The notes beneath the pieces are model-generated. The model had not been told where the DNA came from. It made no database searches and worked only from the letters and a program-made list of their open reading frames with translations. A stretch of DNA of 64,000 nucleotides from a virus. Below, in pieces: positions 52,178 through 60,088 of this stretch. Each line of letters begins with the position of its first letter. Within the stretch, counting starts at the first letter, position 1. The stretch is taken from IMG/VR virus record IMGVR_UViG_3300039190_000120, positions 1-64,000 of that record; one strand, given 5' to 3'. Position numbers and translations under genes: made by a program.

Positions 52178-52894
52178 ATGCTACTACTAATAGACGGTAT
52201 TGACGGTGCGGGGAAGAGCACTCTCCTAGAGGCACTGCTCGACCTCATTCTCGAAGTCGACCACGACTACCACGACGGATTCAAACACGTCGTCAATACC
52301 TTCCAGTTCCCCTCTCGTATGCCGCAAGGCCCGGAGAAGGCAGATGCGTTCAGTCGGACCATGTTCCACCTGAATGACTTCTTCGAGACGATGCGAGATC
52401 ACAAAGGGTTTGACGACATTCGCATCTGCGACCGGTCGTTTATCACCACAATGGCCTACCAAGGTTTCAATGAGAAGGCGGGGGAGGCTCTCTTGAGTCA
52501 CCGCTTCGAGTCGATCATGACTCTTGGAGCAGAGGCCATGCTCACCACACGGAATCCCTCGGATATGGAGAGCACCAAAGACGTATTCTTCCTGCACGTC
52601 AAGTGTGACCCGGAAGAAGCCGCCAAGCGTATCCTAAGCCGTTCTACGGATAGGGTAGGTGAGATCGAGCAGGAGTCCAACCCCGAAGCCCTGAGAGAAC
52701 GTCTGGCGACGTTACAGGACCGTCTGAACCTGTGTTATGCAGAGACTCGGATGCGGATTGACCCTCTACTCCCCCAGCACAACTACTTCTTTCTCGAAGT
52801 GGATAGCACGGAGACGGGAACCAAAGAGATGGCTGAACAGGTTATGGACTTGATCAAGCCTATCAAGTGGCCCCAACAGACCTCAATTTTCTAA
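52178..52894 (+). CDS. tmk: Thymidylate kinase-like protein
   Basis: 238 residues. It makes dTDP from dTMP for phage DNA synthesis. P-loop GIDGAGKST is at 7-15, the DRS motif of the thymidylate kinase family at 85-87 (CDRSFITTMAYQG), and a lid region rich in Arg (KRILSRSTDR) near 150-160. It lies 32 bases after the phosphoesterase and converges with the next gene, overlapping by 4 bases. It works in the same pathway as the thymidine kinase at 56401. Confidence 0.75.
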   Translation: MLLLIDGIDGAGKSTLLEALLDLILEVDHDYHDGFKHVVNTFQFPSRMPQGPEKADAFSRTMFHLNDFFETMRDHKGFDDIRICDRSFITTMAYQGFNEKAGEALLSHRFESIMTLGAEAMLTTRNPSDMESTKDVFFLHVKCDPEEAAKRILSRSTDRVGEIEQESNPEALRERLATLQDRLNLCYAETRMRIDPLLPQHNYFFLEVDSTETGTKEMAEQVMDLIKPIKWPQQTSIF

Positions 52895-53199
52895 TCTAGC
52901 CACAGGTCAAGTATCTCTTTGACCACGGCAGTGCCGAAATGTTCGGTCCCAGCATACAGATGGATAGAGGTACCCACCTCAATAGCCCGGTGTTTCTCGG
53001 GTCCGGTTACTAGGAATGACAGCCGGGCTTCCTGAGTATCACCGGGCTCCAGTACCCCACCCTCCCCGAAGTCAACCCTAACCGTCCACATATTAGAGGC
53101 ACCCTCGTAATCAGAAGGTACGATGATACCGGTCTTGATAGGTCGGGTGTGTATGCCACCCTCGTGGTACGTGAAGTCTACTAGCAGATCATACTTCAT
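52891..53199 (-). CDS. EF-Tu C-terminal-domain-like protein
   Basis: 102 residues forming one beta-barrel. GGIHTRPIKTGIIVPSDY, then VDFGEGGVLEPGDTQEARLSFL and GTSIHLYAGTEHFGTAVVKEIL, match the domain III barrel pattern of EF-Tu. Stand-alone proteins of this kind are found in bacteria without known function. In a phage it might touch translation or tRNA; this is inference. GAGG lies before the ATG. Confidence 0.65.
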   Translation of the reverse strand: MKYDLLVDFTYHEGGIHTRPIKTGIIVPSDYEGASNMWTVRVDFGEGGVLEPGDTQEARLSFLVTGPEKHRAIEVGTSIHLYAGTEHFGTAVVKEILDLWLD

Positions 53200-53210
53200 A
53201 GGGGTCCTCT

Positions 53211-53243
53211 AAAAGCAAAGCCGGACCTCCTAGAAGGCCCGGC
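53211..53243 (-). terminator. Rho-independent terminator
   Basis: Minus strand stem GCCGGGCCTTC pairs with GGAGGTCCGGC (one G-U), then TTTGCTTTT. It follows the 59-residue gene and precedes the EF-Tu-like gene, whose ribosome site begins right after it, so read-through may set that gene's level. Confidence 0.6.
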
Positions 53244-53269
53244 GAAGGTACAAGTGGGTTAGGCGGTGC

Positions 53270-53449
53270 CTAGAACTGCAGGATAGTGACACCACGGTTG
53301 GACTTCTCCTCGTCCTCTTCCTTATGCTCTTCCCAATTCTCACCGGAAGCTGGGGGAAGGGGGAGGTCTATCTGAGGACGCTCACGTTCTCTCTCACGTT
53401 CACGGTCCTTTTTGATTTTGTCGTATACAATGTAGTCAGGCAATCGCAT
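53270..53449 (-). CDS. 59-residue highly charged protein
   Basis: ATG at 53449 with AGGAG six bases upstream and a promoter 44 bases upstream. It starts MRLPDYIVYDKIKK, continues with an Arg-Glu repeat (REREREREREP region), then DLPLPPASGE and an acidic part ending RGVTILQF. This layout recurs as tiny genes in other phages; function unknown. Confidence 0.65.
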   Translation of the reverse strand: MRLPDYIVYDKIKKDRERERERERPQIDLPLPPASGENWEEHKEEDEEKSNRGVTILQF

Positions 53450-53492
53450 CGTTTACTCCTCAATGAGAGGACAACTAAACTCTCTCTAGTGT

Positions 53493-53521
53493 CTAATACC
53501 CTAGAGAGACTACTGCGTAAA
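53493..53521 (-). promoter_or_regulatory. Sigma70-like promoter with 8-bp inverted repeat
   Basis: Minus strand TTTACG, 17 bases ending CTAGGG, then TATTAG. CTCTCTAG and CTAGAGAG (53482-53489 and 53501-53508) form an inverted repeat across the -10. A similar repeat is found at the 531 promoter, so a shared repressor is possible. Confidence 0.55.
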
Positions 53522-53523
53522 AT

Positions 53524-53742
53524 TTATCCAGTAACTACGGACGACACCAAGAGGTCAGGGTCCACGTCCTTTTGGAGGTACGCTTCCAGCTCTCTAATCA
53601 CTTTCACATCGAGGCCCTCAAGGCGCTCTACAAATACGGTCTGAAGACTAGCGTCATAGTCCTCATAGACGACCAGTTCTTGGTCGGTGGTAGGCAGGCG
53701 TTCCTGCCAGTTGAGAAAAGCGGTTTCTATCTGATCCCTCAT
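53524..53742 (-). CDS. Hypothetical small protein
   Basis: 72 residues, ATG after GGAG seven bases upstream. Acidic, mostly helical, ending DPDLLVSSVVTG. It starts 4 bases after the GIY-YIG gene stop. No family recognised. Confidence 0.6.
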   Translation of the reverse strand: MRDQIETAFLNWQERLPTTDQELVVYEDYDASLQTVFVERLEGLDVKVIRELEAYLQKDVDPDLLVSSVVTG

Positions 53743-53746
53743 TGGG

Positions 53747-54598
53747 TCACTCCGTATATAGCTTATCCTGAGCTTTCCGGTAAACGTGCTTCCACGTCTT
53801 GCCTCTCAGGATATTGTGCATTGATGATGAATTAATTCCGAACATCTGAGCCAGATCCTTCTGCTGAAAGTCACCGGTAGAGTATCTACGGTGGGCCTCC
53901 CAAACCTGATCTTCGGTGAGTTTGGAGACTTTCTCACAAAGGTTCCTTTTCTCCGCAGAGGATTTCGTGTGCCCTTTTGCGGGGCTTTCATGGTGCTCGT
54001 AATATTGTTGGAGTGACTGGCTAATCTTTTCTCGTACTTCGGGTTTGCGTTCCTTCCCATAGTAGTGATGATTTTCACCTGAGTAATTGGGCCGCTTCTT
54101 ACCTTTCCAAAAGCCCGCTGCAAACTCGGGGTTAGCTTTGCGGATAGCCTCCTTATGCGCCTCTGACAGATGCCTTCCGGACTTCGCCGCAGATAGCTTT
54201 TGCTTTGTACTTTCAGGGAGGCTCTTACCCCAGAGATAGTGATTCTCTCCTGCTATATCAGGCCGCTTTTTACCTTCCCAATACTTGGACGGTGTTTCTG
54301 CATCCTGAGCAATGTTGTATAGCTGATCCCACCTATCCGATTCCAGATAGACATTGAAGTACATTTGTTCCCGCACAGATAGAGCAACTACCGGACACTC
54401 CTCAACCAGACGGAACTCAAAGGCATCCTCACCATATTTGTTCCAAGCATTTTGAAGATGTTGGTTCACATGCCTCCCGGTAATTAGGCGGTACTTATGT
54501 GTGACGTACCGCTTCGATACGTTTTCTGACTGCCCTATGTACCTCTTGCCTGTCCGCACATTTACTATCTGGTAGATGCCGCTGGTCATGCTAATCAC
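53747..54598 (-). CDS. GIY-YIG homing endonuclease with NUMOD3 repeats
   Basis: 283 residues. The N-terminal nuclease domain has GIYQIVNVRTGKRYIGQSE and the Arg in SKRYVTHK. The middle holds two NUMOD3-like DNA-binding repeats (GENHYLWGK and GENHHYYGK, each with a following KRP/K-L-S-A helix). The C-terminus has a helix-turn-helix (KDLAQMFGINSSSMHNIL). A free-standing selfish gene that cuts a neighbouring locus to spread. It starts with GTG in a GTGA overlap with the zinc-ribbon gene; an ATG follows three codons later. Confidence 0.85.
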   Translation of the reverse strand: MISMTSGIYQIVNVRTGKRYIGQSENVSKRYVTHKYRLITGRHVNQHLQNAWNKYGEDAFEFRLVEECPVVALSVREQMYFNVYLESDRWDQLYNIAQDAETPSKYWEGKKRPDIAGENHYLWGKSLPESTKQKLSAAKSGRHLSEAHKEAIRKANPEFAAGFWKGKKRPNYSGENHHYYGKERKPEVREKISQSLQQYYEHHESPAKGHTKSSAEKRNLCEKVSKLTEDQVWEAHRRYSTGDFQQKDLAQMFGINSSSMHNILRGKTWKHVYRKAQDKLYTE

Positions 54599-54777
54599 TC
54601 AGGGTAATCATTCACATGGAAGCCCGGACCTTCTAGCTTAAATGAGGGTGCGGAGATTAACTTCTTGGTTTCGCCCTCGCATTCGGGGCACTCAGGGTCG
54701 GGATCGTCGTGCTTGGATAGTTCTTTGAACTCGTGCTCACATTCGGCGTTGGTACACTGATAACGGTATATAGGCAT
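54595..54777 (-). CDS. FmdB-type zinc ribbon protein
   Basis: 60 residues from the ATG at 54777, whose start MPIYRYQC is the hallmark of the FmdB family. Cysteines C8, C13, C32 and C35 (CTNAEC and CPEC) would bind one zinc. Such proteins are thought to act as small regulators. The longer frame to 54861 overlaps the next gene and is rejected. Its stop overlaps the endonuclease start. Confidence 0.8.
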   Translation of the reverse strand: MPIYRYQCTNAECEHEFKELSKHDDPDPECPECEGETKKLISAPSFKLEGPGFHVNDYPE

Positions 54778-54778
54778 A

Positions 54779-55321
54779 TCATTGACTCTCGACTTGGATA
54801 CTAAAGGGACTGGCGTCCTCGCAGTACCACGTATCACAGAAGAAATGGAAGGTAGTAGCATCAGGGCTGATACGTAGGACTACTGGCTTCTTAACACGGC
54901 GGCGGCCTTTCGTGTCAAGTGCATCGGCCACCGACGTCTCTAGCATGAGGTATCTCTTCTTGCGTAGGATACCAAGTCCCTCTTCCTGTACGGCTTTCAG
55001 GTCACGCCCGTTAATCAGGTAGAAGAGGTCTTGCTCAGGGGCGGCTATGGGGTAGTCAAACTGTTCAGTCGTATGCCCTGTGAGCGCCCGGTATTGGTTT
55101 CCATCTCTTACATCGAAGTACGTACCTTCTCCATCTTCGAGGGCCTCTTTAATGAGGGCCTCTGGAAGCTCCATCGGCTGGGACAGTTGGAGCCCGTAGA
55201 CGATGCTCTCTGTGTCGACGAATCCCTCTTCGTCAAGGTACAGGTCGTACCTCTCAGGGTCGTGTCGGAGAGCATCGAGAAGCATCTTGCGTACTTGTGA
55301 CTTCGTTACGTCAGTCATCAC
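54779..55321 (-). CDS. RNA 2'-phosphotransferase-like protein (KptA/Tpt1), divergent
   Basis: 180 residues. LDALRHDPERYDLYLDEEGFV (cut here to its core LRH at 18-20 and LDEEGFV) matches the winged-helix start of KptA/Tpt1. YRALTGHT (77-84) matches the RA-x-x-GHS motif. Tpt1 moves the 2'-phosphate left by ligation to NAD+. The NAD-binding HGT and HVHLS motifs are changed (LING, YLMLETS), so activity is uncertain. It fits the RNA-repair genes at the left of the window. Confidence 0.65.
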   Translation of the reverse strand: MMTDVTKSQVRKMLLDALRHDPERYDLYLDEEGFVDTESIVYGLQLSQPMELPEALIKEALEDGEGTYFDVRDGNQYRALTGHTTEQFDYPIAAPEQDLFYLINGRDLKAVQEEGLGILRKKRYLMLETSVADALDTKGRRRVKKPVVLRISPDATTFHFFCDTWYCEDASPFSIQVESQ

Positions 55322-56115
55322 GACCCCCTCTGGGTAAGCGTCGTCAGGTATCCGTTCAGAGCGTCTAGGGTAGTAGCTTGGTAGAAGAACCGGGAGGCTC
55401 CACCTTCGTCCCCTGAATCAGGCTCATTAGCATAGTTGCCTCCCGTAACAAACCAACTGGAGGGGTTACTCTTACTTGAAGTAAGGTTTCCTCTACCTCT
55501 AGCCCTAAGCATACCACTCTGTTGATCCAGTAGGTGGACGGGGCAGTCAGGTTGGCATCTCCAGTCGTCTACTTCCTCTGTACCATCATCATTGACCAGC
55601 CACTTAGAGCGAGCATCCTCAAACTCTTGACCAGAGCCCTGCATGAACATGGAGTTGGTTGTAAGCCCGCTCTTAGCGCCGATCTTGCCGGAGCCATTGG
55701 AAGGCTTTACGTTCTTCGTACCTACGCACTCACATTCGGGACCATGTACTAGGAGGAAATTAGAGGGGAAGCGACCGTGATCTTTAATCTCAGTCTCAGT
55801 TCCAGTCACAAACCCATCGACGAAGCCGGTGCGGTCTGCTTTTGGCTTTGAGGCATTGGTCCGCGTAGTGTTCCCAATACGACCAGAAGCAATGTCGAGA
55901 TAGCCAGTCCCCTTACGCACCGCTTGGCTCACTATGGTATCAGCTAGAGGTGCCCGGAGAAGAAGGCCCATTGTAGGTCCGTTAGGGGCTTGGATAGAGA
56001 AGCAGTCTCGCACTTCTAGCCCCGCACGCCTCGCTTGGAAACCGGCACGATCGACGGTGATAGGGTCCGTTAGAAGGACTAGGTACTCGCCTGCTTGTAG
56101 GCTCAAGTCAGTCAT
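55318..56115 (-). CDS. DNA methylase-like protein without catalytic motif, copy 1
   Basis: 265 residues from the ATG at 56115; the frame upstream to 56328 is a shadow. GEYLVLLTDPITVDRAGF, EVRDCFSI, GRFPSNFLLVHGPECECVGT, CQPDCPVHLLDQQSG and GASRFFYQ match the later half of phage N4/N6 DNA methylases. The DPPY catalytic motif and the SAM-binding start are missing, so it may bind DNA without methylating. A relative lies at 60097 and a fragment at 57487. Confidence 0.6.
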   Translation of the reverse strand: MTDLSLQAGEYLVLLTDPITVDRAGFQARRAGLEVRDCFSIQAPNGPTMGLLLRAPLADTIVSQAVRKGTGYLDIASGRIGNTTRTNASKPKADRTGFVDGFVTGTETEIKDHGRFPSNFLLVHGPECECVGTKNVKPSNGSGKIGAKSGLTTNSMFMQGSGQEFEDARSKWLVNDDGTEEVDDWRCQPDCPVHLLDQQSGMLRARGRGNLTSSKSNPSSWFVTGGNYANEPDSGDEGGASRFFYQATTLDALNGYLTTLTQRGS

Positions 56116-56389
56116 CTTCGGGTACAACCACTTTGATGGTGCCGTGTTCTTCGAGGTCGAGGATATGACCGCCGCCTCCAGTGACGCCCTCTTCTTGGTC
56201 AGGCCATCCCTCAGGCAGCTCGTCTGCGAACTTGTAGCGAATCCACCGTGGACCTCTGGAATGTTCCTCGAACTCCATCTCCGGGAAGCAGGCCTGCACT
56301 GCCAACTCAGGCTCGGGGGCCGCCACATAGTCGGCCTTCTTGAGAGGCAGGGAGATGCGGTACTTATTTAGGTCGGTGGATTCGCACAT
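56108..56389 (-). CDS. Hypothetical protein
   Basis: 93 residues from the ATG at 56389 with GAGG upstream. It starts MCESTDLNKYRISLPLKK, has an EFEEHSRGPRWIRYKF region and a Gly-rich GVTGGGGHI loop. It overlaps the methylase-like gene by 8 bases. No family recognised. Confidence 0.6.
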   Translation of the reverse strand: MCESTDLNKYRISLPLKKADYVAAPEPELAVQACFPEMEFEEHSRGPRWIRYKFADELPEGWPDQEEGVTGGGGHILDLEEHGTIKVVVPEDD

Positions 56390-56400
56390 AGGAGGTACCT

Positions 56401-56967
56401 CTACTCGTTGATTATCTCGTAACACTGTCTACACAGGGCTTCGTACAGATCCCCAGAGCCCTCTACAATGCGTGAGGAAGACTCTACTTTCAGGTGATTG
56501 CGTAAGGCCGGGTTTCCACAACGGGTGCAGATAGCCAGCATCTTACTGACGTACTCTGCTTCGGCCATCAGGCCTAGTGTGGTTTCAAAGGGCTCTTTAC
56601 GGAAGTCTTGGTCGAGCCCCGCACAGATGATGCGCTTACCGGCCAGAGCCCACGAGCGGCATACTTCCACGAGGTCGGTATCAAAGAACTGCACCTCGTC
56701 AATGCCCACTACCTCTACGGTCCGGTTCTCTGACAGGAGGCGGTCAACGTCTTCGGCGCTCTCTACGTAGTGACCCGTAAGGGATTGCTCCGTATGCGTA
56801 GTGATAGCGCCCTTCTCGTACCGGGCATCCTTACTGAATGCTACCACATCTTGGTTAGCTATCAAAGCCCTTTCCAGCCGCCTCAGGAGTTCGGTAGACT
56901 TGCCACCAAACATGGTGCCCGTTACTACTTCAATCCAGCCTCTATTTTGTCCGGGTCTAATGTCCAT
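56401..56967 (-). CDS. tdk: Thymidine kinase
   Basis: 188 residues, type II (TK1-like). P-loop GTMFGGKST is at 17-25, the DEVQFF motif at 90-95, and four Cys (147, 150, 179, 182) for the structural zinc; RIVEGSGDLYEALCRQC fits the lasso region. It salvages thymidine to dTMP, which the kinase at 52178 then converts to dTDP. A complete gene of usual length. Confidence 0.92.
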   Translation of the reverse strand: MDIRPGQNRGWIEVVTGTMFGGKSTELLRRLERALIANQDVVAFSKDARYEKGAITTHTEQSLTGHYVESAEDVDRLLSENRTVEVVGIDEVQFFDTDLVEVCRSWALAGKRIICAGLDQDFRKEPFETTLGLMAEAEYVSKMLAICTRCGNPALRNHLKVESSSRIVEGSGDLYEALCRQCYEIINE

Positions 56968-56976
56968 AGTCGTCTC

Positions 56977-57420
56977 TCAGAGAATCACAGTCTGTTCGGA
57001 GTCGGGGTTGGTCGTGCCAATGATACAGGTGGTGTCATCCCCTTTGGTACCGCCTACAATGATCGTATTGCGGCGAATGCGGGGGTGAGCATAGAAACGG
57101 TGTCCCAAGAAGGTACCGGAGTAGCCTTTATCAGGATCGTGATGTTCGATAGAGATGGCGTCTGAGCAGTGGAGCCGCAGCAGGTAGTAGATCTTGCTGT
57201 GCATGAAGATCCCCAGCTTGTCGAGCCCGGTAGTACCCTCTGCGAGGTCGAGCAGATTCAAAAAGGTTGCCAGCAAGACAGACCGGTTCTGGAACGCCTC
57301 AGGCTTGATACGACGATACTGTTTACGCTGTGATCCTGCGTGTAGCAGCGCCGTGAGGGACGTGCTGGCTTCGGGGAAGGTTTTGACTTCCATCTGGAAA
57401 GTAGGGCTAACCAGATCCAT
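56977..57420 (-). CDS. Hypothetical protein
   Basis: 147 residues from the ATG at 57420; AGGAG precedes it and a TTG two codons earlier is the alternative. Mixed alpha/beta; RNTIIVGGTKGDDTTCIIGT near the C-terminus looks like two strands with a turn. Starts 45 bases after a late-like motif. Function unknown. Confidence 0.6.
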   Translation of the reverse strand: MDLVSPTFQMEVKTFPEASTSLTALLHAGSQRKQYRRIKPEAFQNRSVLLATFLNLLDLAEGTTGLDKLGIFMHSKIYYLLRLHCSDAISIEHHDPDKGYSGTFLGHRFYAHPRIRRNTIIVGGTKGDDTTCIIGTTNPDSEQTVIL

Positions 57421-57450
57421 ACTCAACTCCTAGTAGATACTATTCATAGT

Positions 57451-57468
57451 GATAACAAATGGATTATC
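57451..57468 (-). promoter_or_regulatory. Late promoter-like motif
   Basis: Minus strand GATAATCCATTTGTTATC, about 30-48 bases before the ATG at 57420. Confidence 0.4.
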
Positions 57469-57486
57469 TGCGATATTCTCGGGTGA

Positions 57487-57654
57487 TCACCCAAAAAGAT
57501 CGCCAAAGCCCACTTCTTCGGGCTCTTCGGCGTCAGTATCGGCATCCTCAAAGCCTGATCGTCGAGCCGTGAAGCCAACTCTATCTACAGAAGTGGGGGC
57601 ACAAAAGACAACCAGATGTTCACCGTCACCGTCATATGTGTCCGGTGTGATCAT
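57487..57654 (-). CDS. Truncated paralogue of the methylase-like family
   Basis: 55 residues. GEHLVVFCAPTSVDRVGFTA then RRSGFE match the N-terminus of the two methylase-like proteins (GEHLVLLVDPTSVDKAGFSA in copy 2). After that the frame turns into an acidic tail, DADTDAEEPEEVGFGDLFG. ATGA overlaps the next gene, and the ribosome region AAGGA is upstream, so it may be expressed as a short protein. Either a decayed copy or a new small protein. Confidence 0.6.
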   Translation of the reverse strand: MITPDTYDGDGEHLVVFCAPTSVDRVGFTARRSGFEDADTDAEEPEEVGFGDLFG

Positions 57655-57899
57655 CTGTCCTTCACCAAGTGATCTGGCATTCGGAAAGAGTATGAAGTGC
57701 CCTTCTCGTCAGACTCGACTACGACGTCCCAGCCAGCCTCTTCATAGCGATCTAGTAAGGGGCTTATAGACTCAGGGTTCATTGTGAGCGGCACGTAGCA
57801 CACCGGATCTATTGCCCACTCATGACTTCTGAGGTAGGCGTCAATGGTCTGTTCCCAGAGCAGATAATTTCGGTGTGCTACTTGGTGTGGGTGAATCAT
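57651..57899 (-). CDS. Hypothetical small protein
   Basis: 82 residues in a four-base overlap on both sides. Starts MIHPHQVAHRNYLLWEQTID, with a helical first half and a beta pair (DVVVESDEKGTSYSFRMPD). No family recognised; the overlaps suggest co-translation with the genes around it. Confidence 0.6.
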   Translation of the reverse strand: MIHPHQVAHRNYLLWEQTIDAYLRSHEWAIDPVCYVPLTMNPESISPLLDRYEEAGWDVVVESDEKGTSYSFRMPDHLVKDR

Positions 57900-58493
57900 T
57901 CAGAGTCCTCAGGGTAGCATGAATTCATGAACATATCATCTTGCGGAAGATCCCCCAGCTTCCACTTCTGGACGAGACGTACTGGATAGTAGATTTCCCC
58001 ACTGTAGCTCTCATAGGGGTCATCCGTGAAGAACCTCGCTTCGGGGTCCACGGGGTCGTTATTGAAGCCCTTGTAGACCTCGAAAGTCTCTTCGTCTAGG
58101 TCTACGACGTAGGCCCACTCGCAAAAGAGACTGTCCCTAGCGAAGTCGAGGGAGTCGGTAACAGGCACCTCTCCCTCACTCTCCTGAATGTAGGGGAGAA
58201 TGTCGGTACCCATATCACGGTGGAGAGAGGGCCAACGCTCTTTGAAGGTGTCGGACTGCTCCATCGTAGCCCTTCCGTCTTTAGCGCCCACCTGAGCCCA
58301 TCGCTTCTGTAAGTCTCCATGAATCGTCTTCACGTTCTGGAGACCGGCCTCGAACTGGTCACGATCGAACTCGTCTCGTAGGAAATGCAGCGCCTGAATA
58401 CCTTGACCACCGGGATAACCGTCCCACTGGCAGTATTTGGCGACCACATACTCCCCCGTCCTTCACAACGCACGTCAGATTTCTCGTACCCAT
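57896..58493 (-). CDS. Conserved phage protein broken by one extra G near its start
   Basis: The main frame opens at a GTG (58447; VVAKYCQWDGYPGGQG) with no good ribosome site. Upstream, a promoter (58539-58567), GGAG and an ATG at 58493 start MGTRNLTCVVKDGG in another frame. Dropping one G from the GGGGG at 58455-58459 joins them as KDGEYVVAKYCQWDGYPG, which looks like the intact family start. Length would be about 198 residues. Function unknown. Confidence 0.65.
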
Positions 58494-58538
58494 ACTGATT
58501 CTCCTACCACGTAGTAAGTATCCTAAAACCTACCACAT

Positions 58539-58567
58539 TACGTACCAAAACTTTGGAGGCTCGTCAA
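58539..58567 (-). promoter_or_regulatory. Sigma70-like promoter (TTTTGG class)
   Basis: Minus strand TTGACG, 17 bases ending TTTTGG, then TACGTA. The start would be near 58532, about 40 bases before the ATG at 58493. Confidence 0.5.
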
Positions 58568-58569
58568 GG

Positions 58570-58713
58570 CTACTCTGCGGGAGGGGGAGTCATAATGAGG
58601 GCAATCTCGTCCTCGTCAAAACCGTAGCTGTCGAGGATAGTAGGTATGTCCGGCACGTCTTTGAGTACGTCCTGACAGGCACCAATACTCAGGTCTATTT
58701 TGATAGTCTTCAT
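58570..58713 (-). CDS. 47-residue hypothetical protein
   Basis: MKTIKIDLSIGACQDVLKDV at the N-terminus, then an acidic helix and MTPPPAE at the end. The ribosome site is weak (AGGCTCG). It fills the gap between a promoter and the divergent gene at 58806. No family recognised. Confidence 0.45.
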   Translation of the reverse strand: MKTIKIDLSIGACQDVLKDVPDIPTILDSYGFDEDEIALIMTPPPAE

Positions 58714-58735
58714 ATGTCGAGCCTAAGATCCGCTA

Positions 58736-58750
58736 ATAATCTGTTTATGA
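58736..58750 (+). promoter_or_regulatory. Late promoter-like motif
   Basis: ATAATCTGTTTATGA, 56-70 bases before the ATG at 58806; the plus-strand copy closest to the minus-strand set. Confidence 0.35.
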
Positions 58751-58805
58751 GGACCGGAAGTAGTAGGTAGATAGTCCCTTGGAACGCCAAAAGGTAAGAC
58801 ACGTC

Positions 58806-59438
58806 ATGGACCAACTCAAGATCTCAGTATCATCTCTTCCGGGCCACGAGCGATCTCTGTACGATCATAGCATCAAGATGGCGTACTCGCAAGAGTCCCT
58901 TCGCCCCTATCTTCTCCCGATCATCAAAGAGGCTGCAAGGTCCATCGGCCTCAACAAGCTCAAACAGCTTCACGAGAAGAGGGGCACATTTGCTATCCTC
59001 TCGGCGTACCGTCCTCTCTCCAAGAGCGAGAACCAAGACCGGCATGGCGAGTTGATCCGGGACCTACAAATCATGGGGTACCGTAAGTGGTATGACGCCA
59101 AGGGCTACTGGACACATACAGAGAAGAGCCTCTTGGTTCCAAAAATGAACTTCGGGGACGCCATGCAGATGGGACACAAGTACGACCAAGATGCTGTTGT
59201 GTTTAAGTCTATGGACGGTATTATCGGGATCTACTACATGGCTGATCGTACGGTTCAGTTGGTAGGCCCTGATATTGAGATGGAAGCGGAAGACGATGAT
59301 GCTATCACCAACTTCCGTAACACCGGACTCACGTACGACCTGTATGACGAGCGCATTCCCTTCCGTGGCCCCGTCACGAAGAAGTACCTTGAGCAGAAAG
59401 GGTATGCAGACGACTATCCCGGCCTGATGGCTATGTAA
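58806..59438 (+). CDS. Conserved large-phage hypothetical protein
   Basis: 210 residues from the ATG at 58806; a TTG at 58779 would add nine residues. The stretch FAILSAYRPLSKSENQDRH, then GYWTHTEKSLLVP and YDQDAVVFKSMDGIIGIYY, gives a mixed alpha/beta domain typical of large-phage proteins related loosely to DUF3293. It converges on the next gene with an 8-base overlap. Function unknown. Confidence 0.6.
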   Translation: MDQLKISVSSLPGHERSLYDHSIKMAYSQESLRPYLLPIIKEAARSIGLNKLKQLHEKRGTFAILSAYRPLSKSENQDRHGELIRDLQIMGYRKWYDAKGYWTHTEKSLLVPKMNFGDAMQMGHKYDQDAVVFKSMDGIIGIYYMADRTVQLVGPDIEMEAEDDDAITNFRNTGLTYDLYDERIPFRGPVTKKYLEQKGYADDYPGLMAM

Positions 59439-60048
59439 CAGTCGCTGTGAAGACGTCCGGGCCTTCCAGAACCTGACCACGCACAAACGAAGATCCACCC
59501 TCAAATAGGAGAAGCTCTTGCTCATTGAATACGAGCAGGACTTCTCCTATTGGGTTTGACCTCACCTCGGTTAGCGTGGCCCCCAGCAAGGGTGTGAGCG
59601 TATGTGCCACCTGAGGACTGTCTTCTTCGGAGGTAGCCCAGACACGCACGTCATCGTCCTTTAGCAGCTCAGAGCGGCTACGGTCCAGATAGACGAGATG
59701 CTTTCGGCTCTCATATACATTGAACCGGATAGGCGTATCCATCTGGTCCTGAGGCTCGAAGTACAGGAGAAGTGCCTCGTCATAGGTCTCGAAACCGTAG
59801 AGCCGGTGGCCCAACGTGGTCACAACCGTCTGGACGTACCTGTACTTATCGCCAGTGGCCCCGAAGGGAAGCCACTTGACCTCTCGAAAGGTGGTAGCAG
59901 GGTTGGAGCCGGGCCATGATAAGGTCCGACCCGTATGTCCCTTACTCTCCATCGCCTCACGTACGAGATCTTCTACCTCGTCATCATCGAGGCCGTGGTA
60001 GCTAAGAGGCTCCCCGTTCCGCAATCGTTTTTTATTTAGCTCGTCCAC
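59431..60048 (-). CDS. Hypothetical protein
   Basis: 205 residues, GTG start with GAGG upstream, about 40 bases after a good promoter. The first 35 residues are charged helices; the rest is beta-rich with strands such as HRLYGFETYDEALLLYF and GEVLLVFNEQELLLF. No family recognised. Confidence 0.6.
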   Translation of the reverse strand: MDELNKKRLRNGEPLSYHGLDDDEVEDLVREAMESKGHTGRTLSWPGSNPATTFREVKWLPFGATGDKYRYVQTVVTTLGHRLYGFETYDEALLLYFEPQDQMDTPIRFNVYESRKHLVYLDRSRSELLKDDDVRVWATSEEDSPQVAHTLTPLLGATLTEVRSNPIGEVLLVFNEQELLLFEGGSSFVRGQVLEGPDVFTATVT

Positions 60049-60088
60049 AGCGTACTGCCTCAGTCTTCTAGGTATACAGTCCCAATGG

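Noticed and set aside
57481-57492. Operator at the perfect palindrome GGGTGATCACCC
   Set aside because: It spans the stop of a coding gene, is seen once only, and no regulator or second copy supports it.
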